Assembly: GCF_030815865.1 (NCBI RefSeq)
Contig: NZ_JAUSXI010000001.1
Span: forward strand, 1,798,001 to 1,862,000
Source of the DNA: Arthrobacter globiformis
GTDB taxonomy: Bacteria; Actinomycetota; Actinomycetes; Actinomycetales; Micrococcaceae
Reading direction: 5' to 3'
Length of the DNA stretch: 64,000 bases
In this document: positions 25,174-34,141 of the stretch, in pieces
Numbering within the stretch: the first letter of the stretch is position 1
Layout: the number at the start of each line of letters is the position of its first letter
Translations under genes and position numbers: made by a program
Notes under the pieces: generated by a model
Told to the model about the DNA's origin: nothing
Databases searched by the model: none
What the model saw: the letters and a program-made list of their open reading frames with translations, nothing else

Positions 25174-27593
25174 GTGAGGCCACAGGTCTCCGCCCCCGCC
25201 GTTCAAACCGGACCGGCCTCCCGGTCACGCCGGCCGTTCAGTCCGCCTTCGCCGACGGCCGGCCGCTGTGGCATTTTGTGCTCGACTGCGCTGCCCTCAC
25301 CGTTCTGCTCGGGCTGGGTGTCCTCGGGTTCAGCCTCAGCTTCGGCGGCGACCCGTATTATCTGATTGCCGGTTTTGGCGGGACTATCCTGGGCCTGGCC
25401 ATCGCTGCCTGCAACGCCCATTTCCGGCTGGGGCTGGTGATCACCACGGCTGCGGCCTTTGGCGGTTACCTAGTGCTGGGGACAGTCCTCGCCGTTCCTG
25501 ATGCCGCGCTGGCGGGATTCCTCCCCAGCCTGGAATCCCTGCGGACGCTGTTGCTCGGCGTCGTCTTCTCGTGGAAGGACATGCTGACCGTCGGAGTGCC
25601 CGTGGGCACCGCTGGCGGGGTGCTGATCGTTCCGTTCCTGAGCTCACTCATCACGGCCGTGGCGGCCGGTGTCCTGACCTGGCGGATCCGGAGCCCTTAC
25701 TGGCCGCTGCTGCCGGTCCTCGTCCTGTTTGTCACGGGCATCGCCTTCAGCACCAACGCCGGGTTCCTGACCGTGCAAAGGGGCATCGCGCTGACGGTGG
25801 TGGGTATCGCCTGGGCTACTTTCCGGCGGGAAGCCCTGCGCCAGCGCGACACCCGCAAGGTCTCGGTGAACCCTCCCCAGTACGACGCCGGCACCGCCGG
25901 GAAGGCACGCATGCGCCGCCTGGCGGCTGGAGCCGCGGTCCTGGCGGCAACGGTGGGAATTACCGCGGCCGTGTCGCCGCTCATCGCCGCCGGTGACGAG
26001 CGGCGCGTCCTCCGCAACGTCGTCGTTCCACCCTTTGATCCCAAGGACTACGTTACGCCGCTGGCGAGCTTCCGAAACTTCGTCAAGGACAAGAAGGACG
26101 ACGCCCTGTTCACGGTCAAGGGACTGCCGAAGGACGCCCGGGTCCGGCTCGGGGCACTCGATTCCTTCAACGGCACCAACTACACGATGGATCCGAACGG
26201 CTCCGGCAGCTTCAGCAAGGTCGGTGATGCGAAATCGATCAACACGCTTGCCGACTCCACGGACACGGTCCCGACGAATGACTACAGCCTGGCCATCACC
26301 ATAGATGACTACCAGGGCTACTTCGTTCCTGGCGGTCGGAAGACCACCGGACTCAGCTTCGGCCAGGGCTCGTCCGGCGCTGCTTCAGGGCTGTACTTCA
26401 ACTCCGGAACCGACACCGCGGTGACCACCCAGGGCCTGTCCCAGGGTGACTCCTACACTGTCCAGGTGTCGGACCCGGTGAAGCTGGAGCACGGGCAGCT
26501 GACGCAATACGATTTCGCCAGGATCAGCCTGCCTGACACCAGCGACGTGCCGCCGGTGGTGGGCGCCCAGGCCATCGACCTGGCCGCAGACGCCCCCACC
26601 GCTGTGGACCAGGTCCGGCAGATCGAGGCCCATTTCCAGAAGAAGGGGGCCTTCAGCAACGGGCTCATTGCCGACGGGCAGCTTCCCAGCGTCTCCGGGC
26701 ACGGTGCGGGGCGCATCCGCGACCTGCTGACCGCCAAGCAGATGCTGGGCGACGATGAGCAGTATGCCGTGGCGATGTCCCTGATGCTGCGGCACCTGGG
26801 CATTCCCTCGCGCGTGGTCATGGGGTTCTACCCCGATCCTAAGAGCCCGGAGAACGGAGCCGGCGAAATCAAGATCATGGGCAAGGACGTCCACGCCTGG
26901 GTGGAGGTGGCGTTCGACCGGGTGGGCTGGGTGGCCTTCGACCCCACACCGCCCAAGGACAACATTCCCATCCCGCCCGACCCGGAAAACAAGTCCAAGC
27001 CAAAGCCCCAGGTCCTGCAGCCGCCGCCACCGCCGCAGGAACCCGCCGACCTGCCGCCGGACTCCTCTCCCGACGCGCTCGACGCCGACGAGAAGAAGAA
27101 CAATCCCTGGCTTCTGTGGGGTCCCATCCTCACGGCCATCGGCATCGCCATGATTCCCATAGGCATCCTCGCCCTGCCGCTGCTGCTCATCGCCCTGCTG
27201 AAGTCCCGGCGCCGGAAGGCCCGCTTTACCGGCGGCAATCCGGCCCAGCGCGTCGGCGGCGGCTGGAACGAGGTCCTCAGCCTGGCAACGGACATGGGCG
27301 CCGCCGTGGACAGCCGTGCAACCAGGCGGGAAACCGCGGCGGTAGTTGCCGAGGCGTTCCCCGCCACCGGCGCCACCACCACCGTGCTGGCGCACCGGGC
27401 TGACGCCTCCATTTTCGGGGCGGGCCAGCCGAGTGAGGATGAGGTCCGGGAGTATTGGAACGTGGTGGATGGCTCGCTCAAGGAGATGACCGGGACGGTC
27501 GGCTTCTGGCGGCGCCAGCGGGCGCGGTTCTCGCCCCGGTCGCTGCTGGCCGAGGCCCGCACCGCCCTGGCCGCGCGGGGGTTCCGGCGGTGA
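25170..27593 (+). CDS. TgpA-like transglutaminase-fold membrane protein lacking the catalytic Cys
   Basis: 807 residues. N-terminal block of about six membrane helices (about 35-240), a large extracytoplasmic region with a transglutaminase-like core, a Pro-rich linker (PQVLQPPPPPQEP), one more helix (about 650-675) and a cytoplasmic tail. In active enzymes the core reads G-x-C-E-Q-[FY]. Here it is GDDEQYA, with Asp529 where the nucleophile Cys is expected. The His (DVHAWVEV, His575) and Asp (AFDPTP, Asp591) are kept. So this is probably a pseudoenzyme: a binding or scaffold role is inferred. ATG 25170 overlaps the DUF58 stop (ATGA). Confidence 0.88.
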   Translation: MSEATGLRPRRSNRTGLPVTPAVQSAFADGRPLWHFVLDCAALTVLLGLGVLGFSLSFGGDPYYLIAGFGGTILGLAIAACNAHFRLGLVITTAAAFGGYLVLGTVLAVPDAALAGFLPSLESLRTLLLGVVFSWKDMLTVGVPVGTAGGVLIVPFLSSLITAVAAGVLTWRIRSPYWPLLPVLVLFVTGIAFSTNAGFLTVQRGIALTVVGIAWATFRREALRQRDTRKVSVNPPQYDAGTAGKARMRRLAAGAAVLAATVGITAAVSPLIAAGDERRVLRNVVVPPFDPKDYVTPLASFRNFVKDKKDDALFTVKGLPKDARVRLGALDSFNGTNYTMDPNGSGSFSKVGDAKSINTLADSTDTVPTNDYSLAITIDDYQGYFVPGGRKTTGLSFGQGSSGAASGLYFNSGTDTAVTTQGLSQGDSYTVQVSDPVKLEHGQLTQYDFARISLPDTSDVPPVVGAQAIDLAADAPTAVDQVRQIEAHFQKKGAFSNGLIADGQLPSVSGHGAGRIRDLLTAKQMLGDDEQYAVAMSLMLRHLGIPSRVVMGFYPDPKSPENGAGEIKIMGKDVHAWVEVAFDRVGWVAFDPTPPKDNIPIPPDPENKSKPKPQVLQPPPPPQEPADLPPDSSPDALDADEKKNNPWLLWGPILTAIGIAMIPIGILALPLLLIALLKSRRRKARFTGGNPAQRVGGGWNEVLSLATDMGAAVDSRATRRETAAVVAEAFPATGATTTVLAHRADASIFGAGQPSEDEVREYWNVVDGSLKEMTGTVGFWRRQRARFSPRSLLAEARTALAARGFRR

Positions 27594-28987
27594 ACGGTTC
27601 GCCTGTCATCGGTGGGGGACCTGCGGCTGCCGGGGGACCTGTAGCCGCCGGGGGAAGCGGGCCGTGCCCGCGCTGCGGGCAGCCTGTCCGCGCCGGGGCT
27701 AGCTTTTGCGGTGCGTGCGGGACGCCCCTGCCTAACCGGGGACCCCGGCTCGATCGGGGAGCCACGCGCAATCCGGGAGTCCCGCCCGACCTGGGCGGGA
27801 GGCAAGCGGCTCGGATTCCCGGTAGCATCCCGGTAGGGCTGGGGGAAGGAACGGATATGTCAGGCACGCTCACGCTGGTTCCAGCGGCGCCGGGCAAGCG
27901 TCTCGGCGCCGCCGTCCTCGACTGGCTGGCCCCGGTGGCCATCCTGACGGTCCTGCTGTCCTTTGGGTTCGCTGGCATCACCAGCACGCGGAGCGCCGGG
28001 CTCATCATCTACGACACAAGCCTGCTGGCCATCCTGGCGGGCGTCGGCGCCGGACTGGCGCTGGTCTACGCGTTCGCCGTCGCAAGTGTCGAGGGCCGTT
28101 CCGGCAACACCATCGGCAACCAGTTCATGGGCATCCGCAGTGCTGACAAGGACGGTTACGCCCCTGGCCTCGGTGCTGTGTTCCTGCGGGGCATCGTGAC
28201 CGGAGCCGGCATCCTGCTGGCCGTCCTTGCCGCAGTTCTGGTGGCTGTCTTCAGGTGGTTCGACGCCGCCCTGCTCATCCTGGGGCCGTTGCTGCTCCTT
28301 GGGACGGCGTGGGCTGTGGTGGTGGTGCTCTCCAGCGCCTGGGACCGGAATGGCAGGCTCCGCGGATGGCATGACCGCGCGGCCAAAACCCTCGTGTTCG
28401 ACGTCGTTCGGGGCCGCAACCCCGTGGCTACCGGCGGCATTGAAGGCCCGTACAGTTTCGCGCCCCTGGACCTGCCCCCGGTGCAGCAGGTGGCCTCCCC
28501 GGTTGCCTCCCGCACCCCGGTTGCTTCCAACACCACCGTCGAGCCGGCACCGCTTGCAGCCCCGGACGCCACCGGTCATCCAGTCAACGCCGTTCACCCG
28601 GATGACGCCATGGACCGCACCCAGGTGCGCGCCGGGGCGCGCCAGGACGCCCCCGAGGCGGTGCTGAGAATAAGGCTCGACGACGGCCGCGACTTCCGCC
28701 TGGAGCGGACCGTCCTGATCGGCCGGAACCCTGCCCCCGCTGCTGGAGAATCGCAGGCCCAGTTGTTGCCGGTCCCGGACCCGGGCAGGACCATTTCCAA
28801 GACCCACCTCCACCTGCTCACGGACGGCGCCGGCGTCTGGATAACCGACCGCCACTCGACCAACGGCAGCGCCGTCACCACACCCGACGGCATGCGCACG
28901 GCGTTGCAGCCGGGCGTACCCGCATTTGTCAGCCCCGGAACCACAGTTCACTTCGGGGACCGCACCTTCAACGTAGGACACGCATGA
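27590..28987 (+). CDS. Zinc-ribbon, RDD membrane domain and FHA domain protein
   Basis: 465 residues. A double-CxxC zinc ribbon (CPRCGQ ... CGACG) lies near residues 25-45. An RDD domain with about four hydrophobic helices (about 98-280) starts with PGKRLGAAVLDWL. Then come a linker and a C-terminal FHA domain (about 360-460), with phosphothreonine-pocket motifs VLIGRNP, SKTHLHL and DRHSTNGS. The FHA domain should read phosphothreonine, presumably made by the kinase encoded 3 kb downstream. GTG start overlaps the previous stop by 4 bases; the end overlaps the phosphatase start in the same way. Confidence 0.9.
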   Translation: MNGSPVIGGGPAAAGGPVAAGGSGPCPRCGQPVRAGASFCGACGTPLPNRGPRLDRGATRNPGVPPDLGGRQAARIPGSIPVGLGEGTDMSGTLTLVPAAPGKRLGAAVLDWLAPVAILTVLLSFGFAGITSTRSAGLIIYDTSLLAILAGVGAGLALVYAFAVASVEGRSGNTIGNQFMGIRSADKDGYAPGLGAVFLRGIVTGAGILLAVLAAVLVAVFRWFDAALLILGPLLLLGTAWAVVVVLSSAWDRNGRLRGWHDRAAKTLVFDVVRGRNPVATGGIEGPYSFAPLDLPPVQQVASPVASRTPVASNTTVEPAPLAAPDATGHPVNAVHPDDAMDRTQVRAGARQDAPEAVLRIRLDDGRDFRLERTVLIGRNPAPAAGESQAQLLPVPDPGRTISKTHLHLLTDGAGVWITDRHSTNGSAVTTPDGMRTALQPGVPAFVSPGTTVHFGDRTFNVGHA

Positions 28988-29862
28988 ATTCACAGCAGGC
29001 GGCCGGAACCTCAGGGACCGGCAGCGAGCCCGGCCTCAAGCTGAGCTATGGCTACGGAACGGACCGTGGCCTTCGCCGCGAGCTCAATGAGGACTCCTAC
29101 ATTGCCTCCGATCCTGTGTTCGCCGTCGCAGACGGCATGGGCGGCCATGAAGCCGGCGAGGTGGCCAGCGGCATGTGCGTGCGGGCACTGGCACAGCTGC
29201 CACAGCTGGCCACGGGGGAACGGACAGCCACCGCGGGAGTGGTGCAGCAGTACCTGGCCATTGCCGACGAATCGATCCGTTCCGCCACCGGCTCGCGGGC
29301 AGGAACCACGCTCAGCGGTGTGGTGGTGGTGGAACAGATGGGTGTTCCCTACTGGCTGGTCATGAACATCGGGGATTCCCGGACATACCGGCTGAACCAG
29401 GGCCGGCTCAGCCAAGTCAGTGTGGACCACTCCGAGGTCCAGGAGCTCGTCGAGAGCGGCGAGATCACCGCCGAGGAGGCTGCAGTGCATCCCCGCCGGC
29501 ACGTCGTGACGCGCGCGCTGGGCGCGGGTGCCGAGACCGAGGCCGACTACTGGCTCCTGCCCATAGAGGAAGGCGACCGGGTGATGGTGTGCTCCGACGG
29601 GCTCAACGGGGAACTGACGGACGGACAGATGCTGGACGTCCTCAGCACCGTCGAGGACCCGCAGGAGGCGGTGGACGCCTTGATCCAGGCAGCATTGCGG
29701 CGCGGAGGCCGGGACAACATCACGGTGATCGTCGTCGATGCCAGGAACGTGCTCAACGATGCCGGTGTGGCCACGACCGCACCCCGGACTGCCGCCGACG
29801 CGGAAGAGGAGGACACGCTGCCGCGTGCCGGAAGCGAGGACGCTGTCAATGGCCGCAGCTAG
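28984..29862 (+). CDS. PP2C-family Ser/Thr protein phosphatase
   Basis: Metal-dependent cytoplasmic phosphatase, probable counterpart of the kinase at 31694. 292 residues. All PP2C motifs are present: RELNEDSY, ADGMGGHEAGEVAS, NIGDSRTYRL, VCSDGLNGELTD and GGRDNITVIVVD, so it should be active. No membrane helix, unlike PstP-type phosphatases. A short acidic tail follows the domain. ATG 28984 overlaps the upstream stop by 4 bases, and its own end overlaps the next gene by 14 bases. Confidence 0.95.
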   Translation: MNSQQAAGTSGTGSEPGLKLSYGYGTDRGLRRELNEDSYIASDPVFAVADGMGGHEAGEVASGMCVRALAQLPQLATGERTATAGVVQQYLAIADESIRSATGSRAGTTLSGVVVVEQMGVPYWLVMNIGDSRTYRLNQGRLSQVSVDHSEVQELVESGEITAEEAAVHPRRHVVTRALGAGAETEADYWLLPIEEGDRVMVCSDGLNGELTDGQMLDVLSTVEDPQEAVDALIQAALRRGGRDNITVIVVDARNVLNDAGVATTAPRTAADAEEEDTLPRAGSEDAVNGRS

Positions 29863-31697
29863 CTATGTCCCCGGCGGATGGGTAGGCCTCATCCGCTCGA
29901 GAACTGCGGTGATCCTCGACCCCGCCACTCCGGCCCCGCTGGTCAGCACCGTGTGGGATTTGCTGGAAAAAAGCCCGGATGCAGCCGAGGTTTTGCACGC
30001 CGTGACGGGAGGGTTCGGTGCACCGCTGTCCGCCAGCCCGTGGTTCGGGATCATCGGTTTCAGCGACTCGCTGCGGGTATTCCTGCGCGGCGACATCGAC
30101 CTGACGGTCCAGCTTCCGTCGGGTCCCGTGAACCTCGACGGCCGGAACGTCACCACCTGGACCGAGCGGTGGCTGGACGCCCCCGAGTGGTTCAGCGTTT
30201 CGGCGCCGGCAGGGGCGGCATCCCGGCTGTCAGAGCTGCCTGTAGTGGAAGGGGCCGTCCTCCTGCAGTCACTGCGGGTCAGTCTTGCCGGATCATTCGG
30301 TGCCCTGCCGGACGGTGCCCTGCCTGCCGGCACCCATACTGCCGGCACGCAGACTGCCGCCGCCCTTTCCGCCGAGCCGGAGGCTGAGGCCGCCTACTCT
30401 GAAGTGTCGGCTGAGACCATGGTGGGCCTCACCGAGGATGCTTCCGTCGAGGCGGAGGAACCGGAGGCTGCCGTGCCTGCGAACGAGGCGCCGGCCCAAG
30501 GGGGATGAGCACGAGCCCGCCGAGCTCACCGGTTCTGCCTCCGAATTCACCAGCTCGTACGACCATCTTTGGGACAAGACCGTGGTGCGTAGCATTGAGG
30601 ACGCTGCCGTGCGGACCGGCGAGGAGGACGACGGCGGCACTCCGTCCACCGGGGAGACGGCGGTTCCGGACATGGCAGTTCCGGAGACGGTGGACCAGGA
30701 GACAGCAGATCAGGAAACAGGGGCTCAGCAGGCGCCAGTTCCGGAGACGGTGGACCAGGAGACAGCAGACCAGGAAACAAAGGATCAGGACGCCGAATCT
30801 CCGGAAGCCCGCCAGCCAGTCATTGCCCGTGCAGCAGCGGCCCCGGCGCCCCCGTCAGCCCCTTCACAGGCAGGACTGATCGACTCGGTGCCGTGGGCGA
30901 CCAGAGGAGATCGTGCCCCGGGACCGGAGGCGCCGCCGCCGTTCTCAGCACCGGAGGTCCCGCCGTCGTTCTCAGCACCGGAGGTCCCGCCGTCGTTCGC
31001 CGGGCCCCAGGTCCCGCCCTCATTCTCAGCGTCCGACGTCCCGTCGTCGCCGTTCGCCGGCCCCCAGGTCCCGCCGTCGTTCATCTCCATGCCCGCCTCC
31101 CGTGAGGCGGCGGAAGGGGACCACGACGGTCAGACCATCCTCAAGAGCGATCTCCCCGCCTCCGGAGCGCAGCAGGCAGGACAGGGACCGGAAGCTGGCC
31201 AGGGCACAGAACCCGGGCAGAGCGGGGTGGCAGGCAACGGCCCACTCGTGCTCGCCCGGGTGTGCCCCGGCGGCCATGCGAACCCTCCCACGAGCGGCCA
31301 ATGCTTCACCTGCGGGATGCAGTTGCCGGACGTGGCCGTGCAGGTGCCGCGCCCAAGGCTCGGCCGCCTGCGGCTGTCCACGGGAGAGCTGATCGACCTG
31401 GACGAATCCATTGTGATCGGGCGGCAGCCGTCCGTGTCGCGGGTTCAGGGCGGCACCATGCCCCGGCTGGTCCAGGTGGCCAGCCCCGGCGGCGACATTT
31501 CGAGGTCGCACGTGGAGGTCCGGCTGGAGGGCTGGCACGTGATGCTGTGTGACCTGAAAGCTACCAACGGCACCGTGCTGGCCCGTGAAGGGCAGCCGCC
31601 GCGGCGCCTTGCCCAGAATGAAATGGCCATTGTCTTGGACGGCGACATCGCAGAACTCGGTGATGATGTTTCCTTGCGCTTTGAGGAGATCCTGTGA
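29849..31697 (+). CDS. Second zinc-ribbon/FHA protein, split by a one-base frameshift
   Basis: As written, the frame from ATG 29849 stops at 30508 after 219 residues (N-terminal globular domain starting MAAASYVPGGWVGLIRSRT). The reading continues in another frame with no start codon of its own until 31697. Dropping one G from the five-G run 30500-30504 joins them as APAQGDEHEPAELTG, giving about 615 residues. Layout: unknown N-terminal domain, acidic/Pro-rich repeats, a zinc-ribbon-like CPGGHAN ... CFTCG, and a C-terminal FHA domain (IVIGRQPSVS, DISRSHVEV, DLKATNGT). The FHA half overlaps the kinase start by 4 bases. Real frameshift or homopolymer error; co-translation with the neighbours argues the gene is meant to be whole. 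Confidence 0.8.
30676..30780 (+). repeat. Two-copy direct repeat with 60-base period inside the FHA gene
   Basis: Copies begin at 30676 and 30736. About 45 bases are nearly identical, encoding VPETVDQETADQET twice. The whole-codon period lets copy number change without breaking the frame. Confidence 0.8.
30940..31090 (+). repeat. Pro/Ser-rich minisatellite in the FHA gene
   Basis: Repeated units encoding variants of FSAPEVPPS and FAGPQVPPS form a flexible linker before the zinc-ribbon/FHA part. Confidence 0.7.
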
Positions 31698-33346
31698 GTT
31701 CCAAGCGGCCGGCGGCCCCACCGCCCCGCATCCCCGGTTTCAGCTATGTGAGCCTGCTCGGCTCGGGTGGCTTCTCTGACGTCTACCTCTACGAGCAGGA
31801 CCGGCCGCGCCGCAAGGTTGCGGTTAAAGTGCTGCTGTCCGGCCTCAAGACGGAGGGCGCGCGGCGCCGGTTTGAGTCCGAGGCCAACCTGATGGCCCAG
31901 CTGTCCTCGCACCCCTTCATCGTCACCATCTTCGAGGCCGAGGTGACTGGGGACGGGCATTCGTACCTCGCCATGGAGTACTGCTCGCGGCCCAGCCTGG
32001 ACGTCCGGTACCGCCGGCAGCGCTTCAGCGTCGACGAGGTCCTGGCCGTCGGCATCCAGGTGGCCTCCGCCGTCGAGACAGCGCACCGGGCCGGCATTGC
32101 CCACCGGGACATCAAGCCTGCCAACATCCTGGTCACGGACTACAACCGCCCGGCACTCACCGACTTCGGCATCTCCGGCACGCTGGCCGGCGACGTTGAT
32201 GAGGATGCGGGGATGTCCATCCCGTGGTCCCCGCCGGAACAGTTCCGCGACGGCAACGTCGACGGCGTGATGGTGGACGTATGGGCCCTCGGCGCCACGC
32301 TGTACACACTGCTTGCCGGACGGTCGCCCTTCGTGCTGCCAGGGGCCGACAACTCCCAGCGCGAGCTCATTTCGCGCATCACCAGCATGCCCGTCCCGCG
32401 ACTGGGCCGCGCCGACGTGCCGGAATCCCTTGAACTGGCCCTGGCCACGGCAATGGCCAAGTCGCCGGCCTCACGCTATTCGTCGGCTCACGCTTTCGCC
32501 CTTGCGCTGCAGCGGATCCAGGCCGAGCTCAACCTGTCCGTTACGCCGTTCGAGGTGCTCGAGGAACGCCATCAGGAGGACGTGGACCTGGACGACGGCG
32601 TCGAGGAGACGCGCGTCCGCAATGTCGCCTCCATCGACCCGGACCGGACCGGAAGCGCCCCGACGTTCCCGGCCCGCACCAAGCCGCTGGACGGGGGAGG
32701 TGCTGCCCCGGGCACCCCGCCGGGGCCTGCTGCACCAACGCCTGGGCCGGTCCGCTTGGCGCCCCAAGCCACCTTTTCGACGGCGGGTACCGCGCCGGCC
32801 CGGGAGCCTTCGGGGGTGGTTACGCCTGCGGACGACTGGGCAGGTGCCACGGTCCTGCGAAGGAACCAGCCCAAGGCTGCGGAGGACGATGCAGCCGGCC
32901 AGGCGGGGGACCAGCCGGCCGATCATGGGAAGCGCAACCTGTGGCTCGCCATCTCCGGCGGAACGCTCCTGGTGCTGGCGGTCATCGTGGGCATTGTGGT
33001 GGCATCGGCTGCGCCGCAGCCGCAGGCCCGGCCCACCGAAACGGTCAGCAAGCCGCCCGCCGACGCCATCGACGACGGGTCCGTGCCCGACGTCGCCAAG
33101 CTGGCGGGCAGCGCAGGCGCCCAGGGAAAGGTCCGCTTCACCTGGACCAACCCGCGGCCGAAGCCGGGGGACATCTACAAATGGCGGATCAAAACGGTCA
33201 AAGGCGGCGGAAGCTATCTGTCGACGTCGGCAACCCGGGTGGAGGTCACCGCGAATCCGGCGGAACCCACCTGCCTCCAGGTGATCCTTGTCCGCAGCGA
33301 CGGAACCGCATCACCGGCGGGCGAGGATTCCATCGCCTGCCTGTAG
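31694..33346 (+). CDS. Transmembrane Ser/Thr protein kinase with FN3-like outer domain
   Basis: Hanks-type kinase, 550 residues. Gly loop LGSGGFSDVYL (21-31), ATP-anchoring Lys45 (VAVKVL), catalytic HRDIKPAN (Asp139), DFG (157-159), APE-like SPPEQF; predicted active. A Pro/Ala-rich juxtamembrane linker, one membrane helix (about 417-440) and a C-terminal extracellular domain of about 90 residues (KVRFTWTNP... with two Cys near the end) follow. The outer domain looks like a fibronectin III fold, not the PASTA repeats of PknB. Presumably phosphorylates the FHA partners around it. The GTG start overlaps the FHA gene by 4 bases. Resembles Pkb2 of the bifidobacterial PFNA cluster. Confidence 0.93.
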   Translation: MSSKRPAAPPPRIPGFSYVSLLGSGGFSDVYLYEQDRPRRKVAVKVLLSGLKTEGARRRFESEANLMAQLSSHPFIVTIFEAEVTGDGHSYLAMEYCSRPSLDVRYRRQRFSVDEVLAVGIQVASAVETAHRAGIAHRDIKPANILVTDYNRPALTDFGISGTLAGDVDEDAGMSIPWSPPEQFRDGNVDGVMVDVWALGATLYTLLAGRSPFVLPGADNSQRELISRITSMPVPRLGRADVPESLELALATAMAKSPASRYSSAHAFALALQRIQAELNLSVTPFEVLEERHQEDVDLDDGVEETRVRNVASIDPDRTGSAPTFPARTKPLDGGGAAPGTPPGPAAPTPGPVRLAPQATFSTAGTAPAREPSGVVTPADDWAGATVLRRNQPKAAEDDAAGQAGDQPADHGKRNLWLAISGGTLLVLAVIVGIVVASAAPQPQARPTETVSKPPADAIDDGSVPDVAKLAGSAGAQGKVRFTWTNPRPKPGDIYKWRIKTVKGGGSYLSTSATRVEVTANPAEPTCLQVILVRSDGTASPAGEDSIACL

Positions 33347-33436
33347 CCCGGCAGCTTTAACACCCGGCAGCGGGAGACGCGTAAGGCGTCAACAGCTCCC
33401 CAGCAACAAACAGCACCGACGACAAGACAGGGAAAC

Positions 33437-34141
33437 ATGGGAGATCTGGCCATAGATTTCTGCGGCGAGTGGTACGAGCCGACCGATGAGGACATCTTCA
33501 GCATCGGCCGCGAGGGCGACCTGGAAGTGGACGACAACCCTTACCTGCACCGACGCTTCCTACAGATCGCCAGGTATGACGGCATCTGGTGGCTCAGCAA
33601 TGTGGGCAGCCGCCTCTCCGCCACGGTGGCCGACGGATCCGGCGGCATGCAGGCCTGGCTCTCGCCCGGCGCCCGGCTGCCGCTCGTCTTCAGCCACACC
33701 AGCATCATCTTCACGGCCGGACCCACTACCTATGAATTCGCCGTCCACCTGAAAACGCCGTCGTTCCGGCAAGAAACCAGCAGCGAAACCAGCGGCGGTG
33801 ACACCACCATCGGCCCGGTGGTCTTCACGGACTCGCAGAAAGCCCTCATCGTGGCGCTTGCCGAACCCATGCTCCGGCGCGAAGGCACCGGATTCAGCGC
33901 CATTCCCTCCTCCGCGGAGGCGGCCCGGACCCTGGGCTGGGCCCTCACCCGGTTCAACCGGAAGCTCGACAACGTGTGCGACAAACTGGACCGTGCCGGA
34001 GTGGGGGGCCTCCGGGGAGGCGGCGGGAAGCTGGCCACCAACCGCCGGGCACGCCTCGTCGAGCATGCAGTCACCTCGCACCTGGTCACCGCCAGTGACC
34101 TTCACCTCCTGGAAAAGATGCGCGGGGACAGCGAAGCATGA
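33437..34141 (+). CDS. FHA-like plus winged-helix protein
   Basis: 234 residues, no assigned family. The N-terminal half (about 1-115) is beta-rich and FHA-like (FSIGREGDLEVDDNPYLHRRFL, then a WWLSNVG core) but lacks the classic S-x-x-H and N-G residues in clear form. The C-terminal half (about 130-230) reads like a winged helix: SQKALIVALAEPMLRREG, then a helix-rich segment SSAEAARTLGWALTRFNRKL and a basic end. A DNA- or protein-binding adaptor is inferred. ATG 33437 has AGGGAAAC upstream; a 90-base gap separates it from the kinase, and its stop overlaps the ATPase start (ATGA). Confidence 0.75.
   Translation: MGDLAIDFCGEWYEPTDEDIFSIGREGDLEVDDNPYLHRRFLQIARYDGIWWLSNVGSRLSATVADGSGGMQAWLSPGARLPLVFSHTSIIFTAGPTTYEFAVHLKTPSFRQETSSETSGGDTTIGPVVFTDSQKALIVALAEPMLRREGTGFSAIPSSAEAARTLGWALTRFNRKLDNVCDKLDRAGVGGLRGGGGKLATNRRARLVEHAVTSHLVTASDLHLLEKMRGDSEA

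Noticed and set aside
30505..30879. ATG at 30505 as the start of a new gene after the frameshift
   Set aside because: That ATG opens a different frame of Pro/Arg/Ser-rich sequence; the FHA frame is the one that matches a single fused protein.
30676..31090. CRISPR-like spaced repeats
   Set aside because: The repeats are in-frame coding minisatellites with no regular unique spacers and no cas genes.
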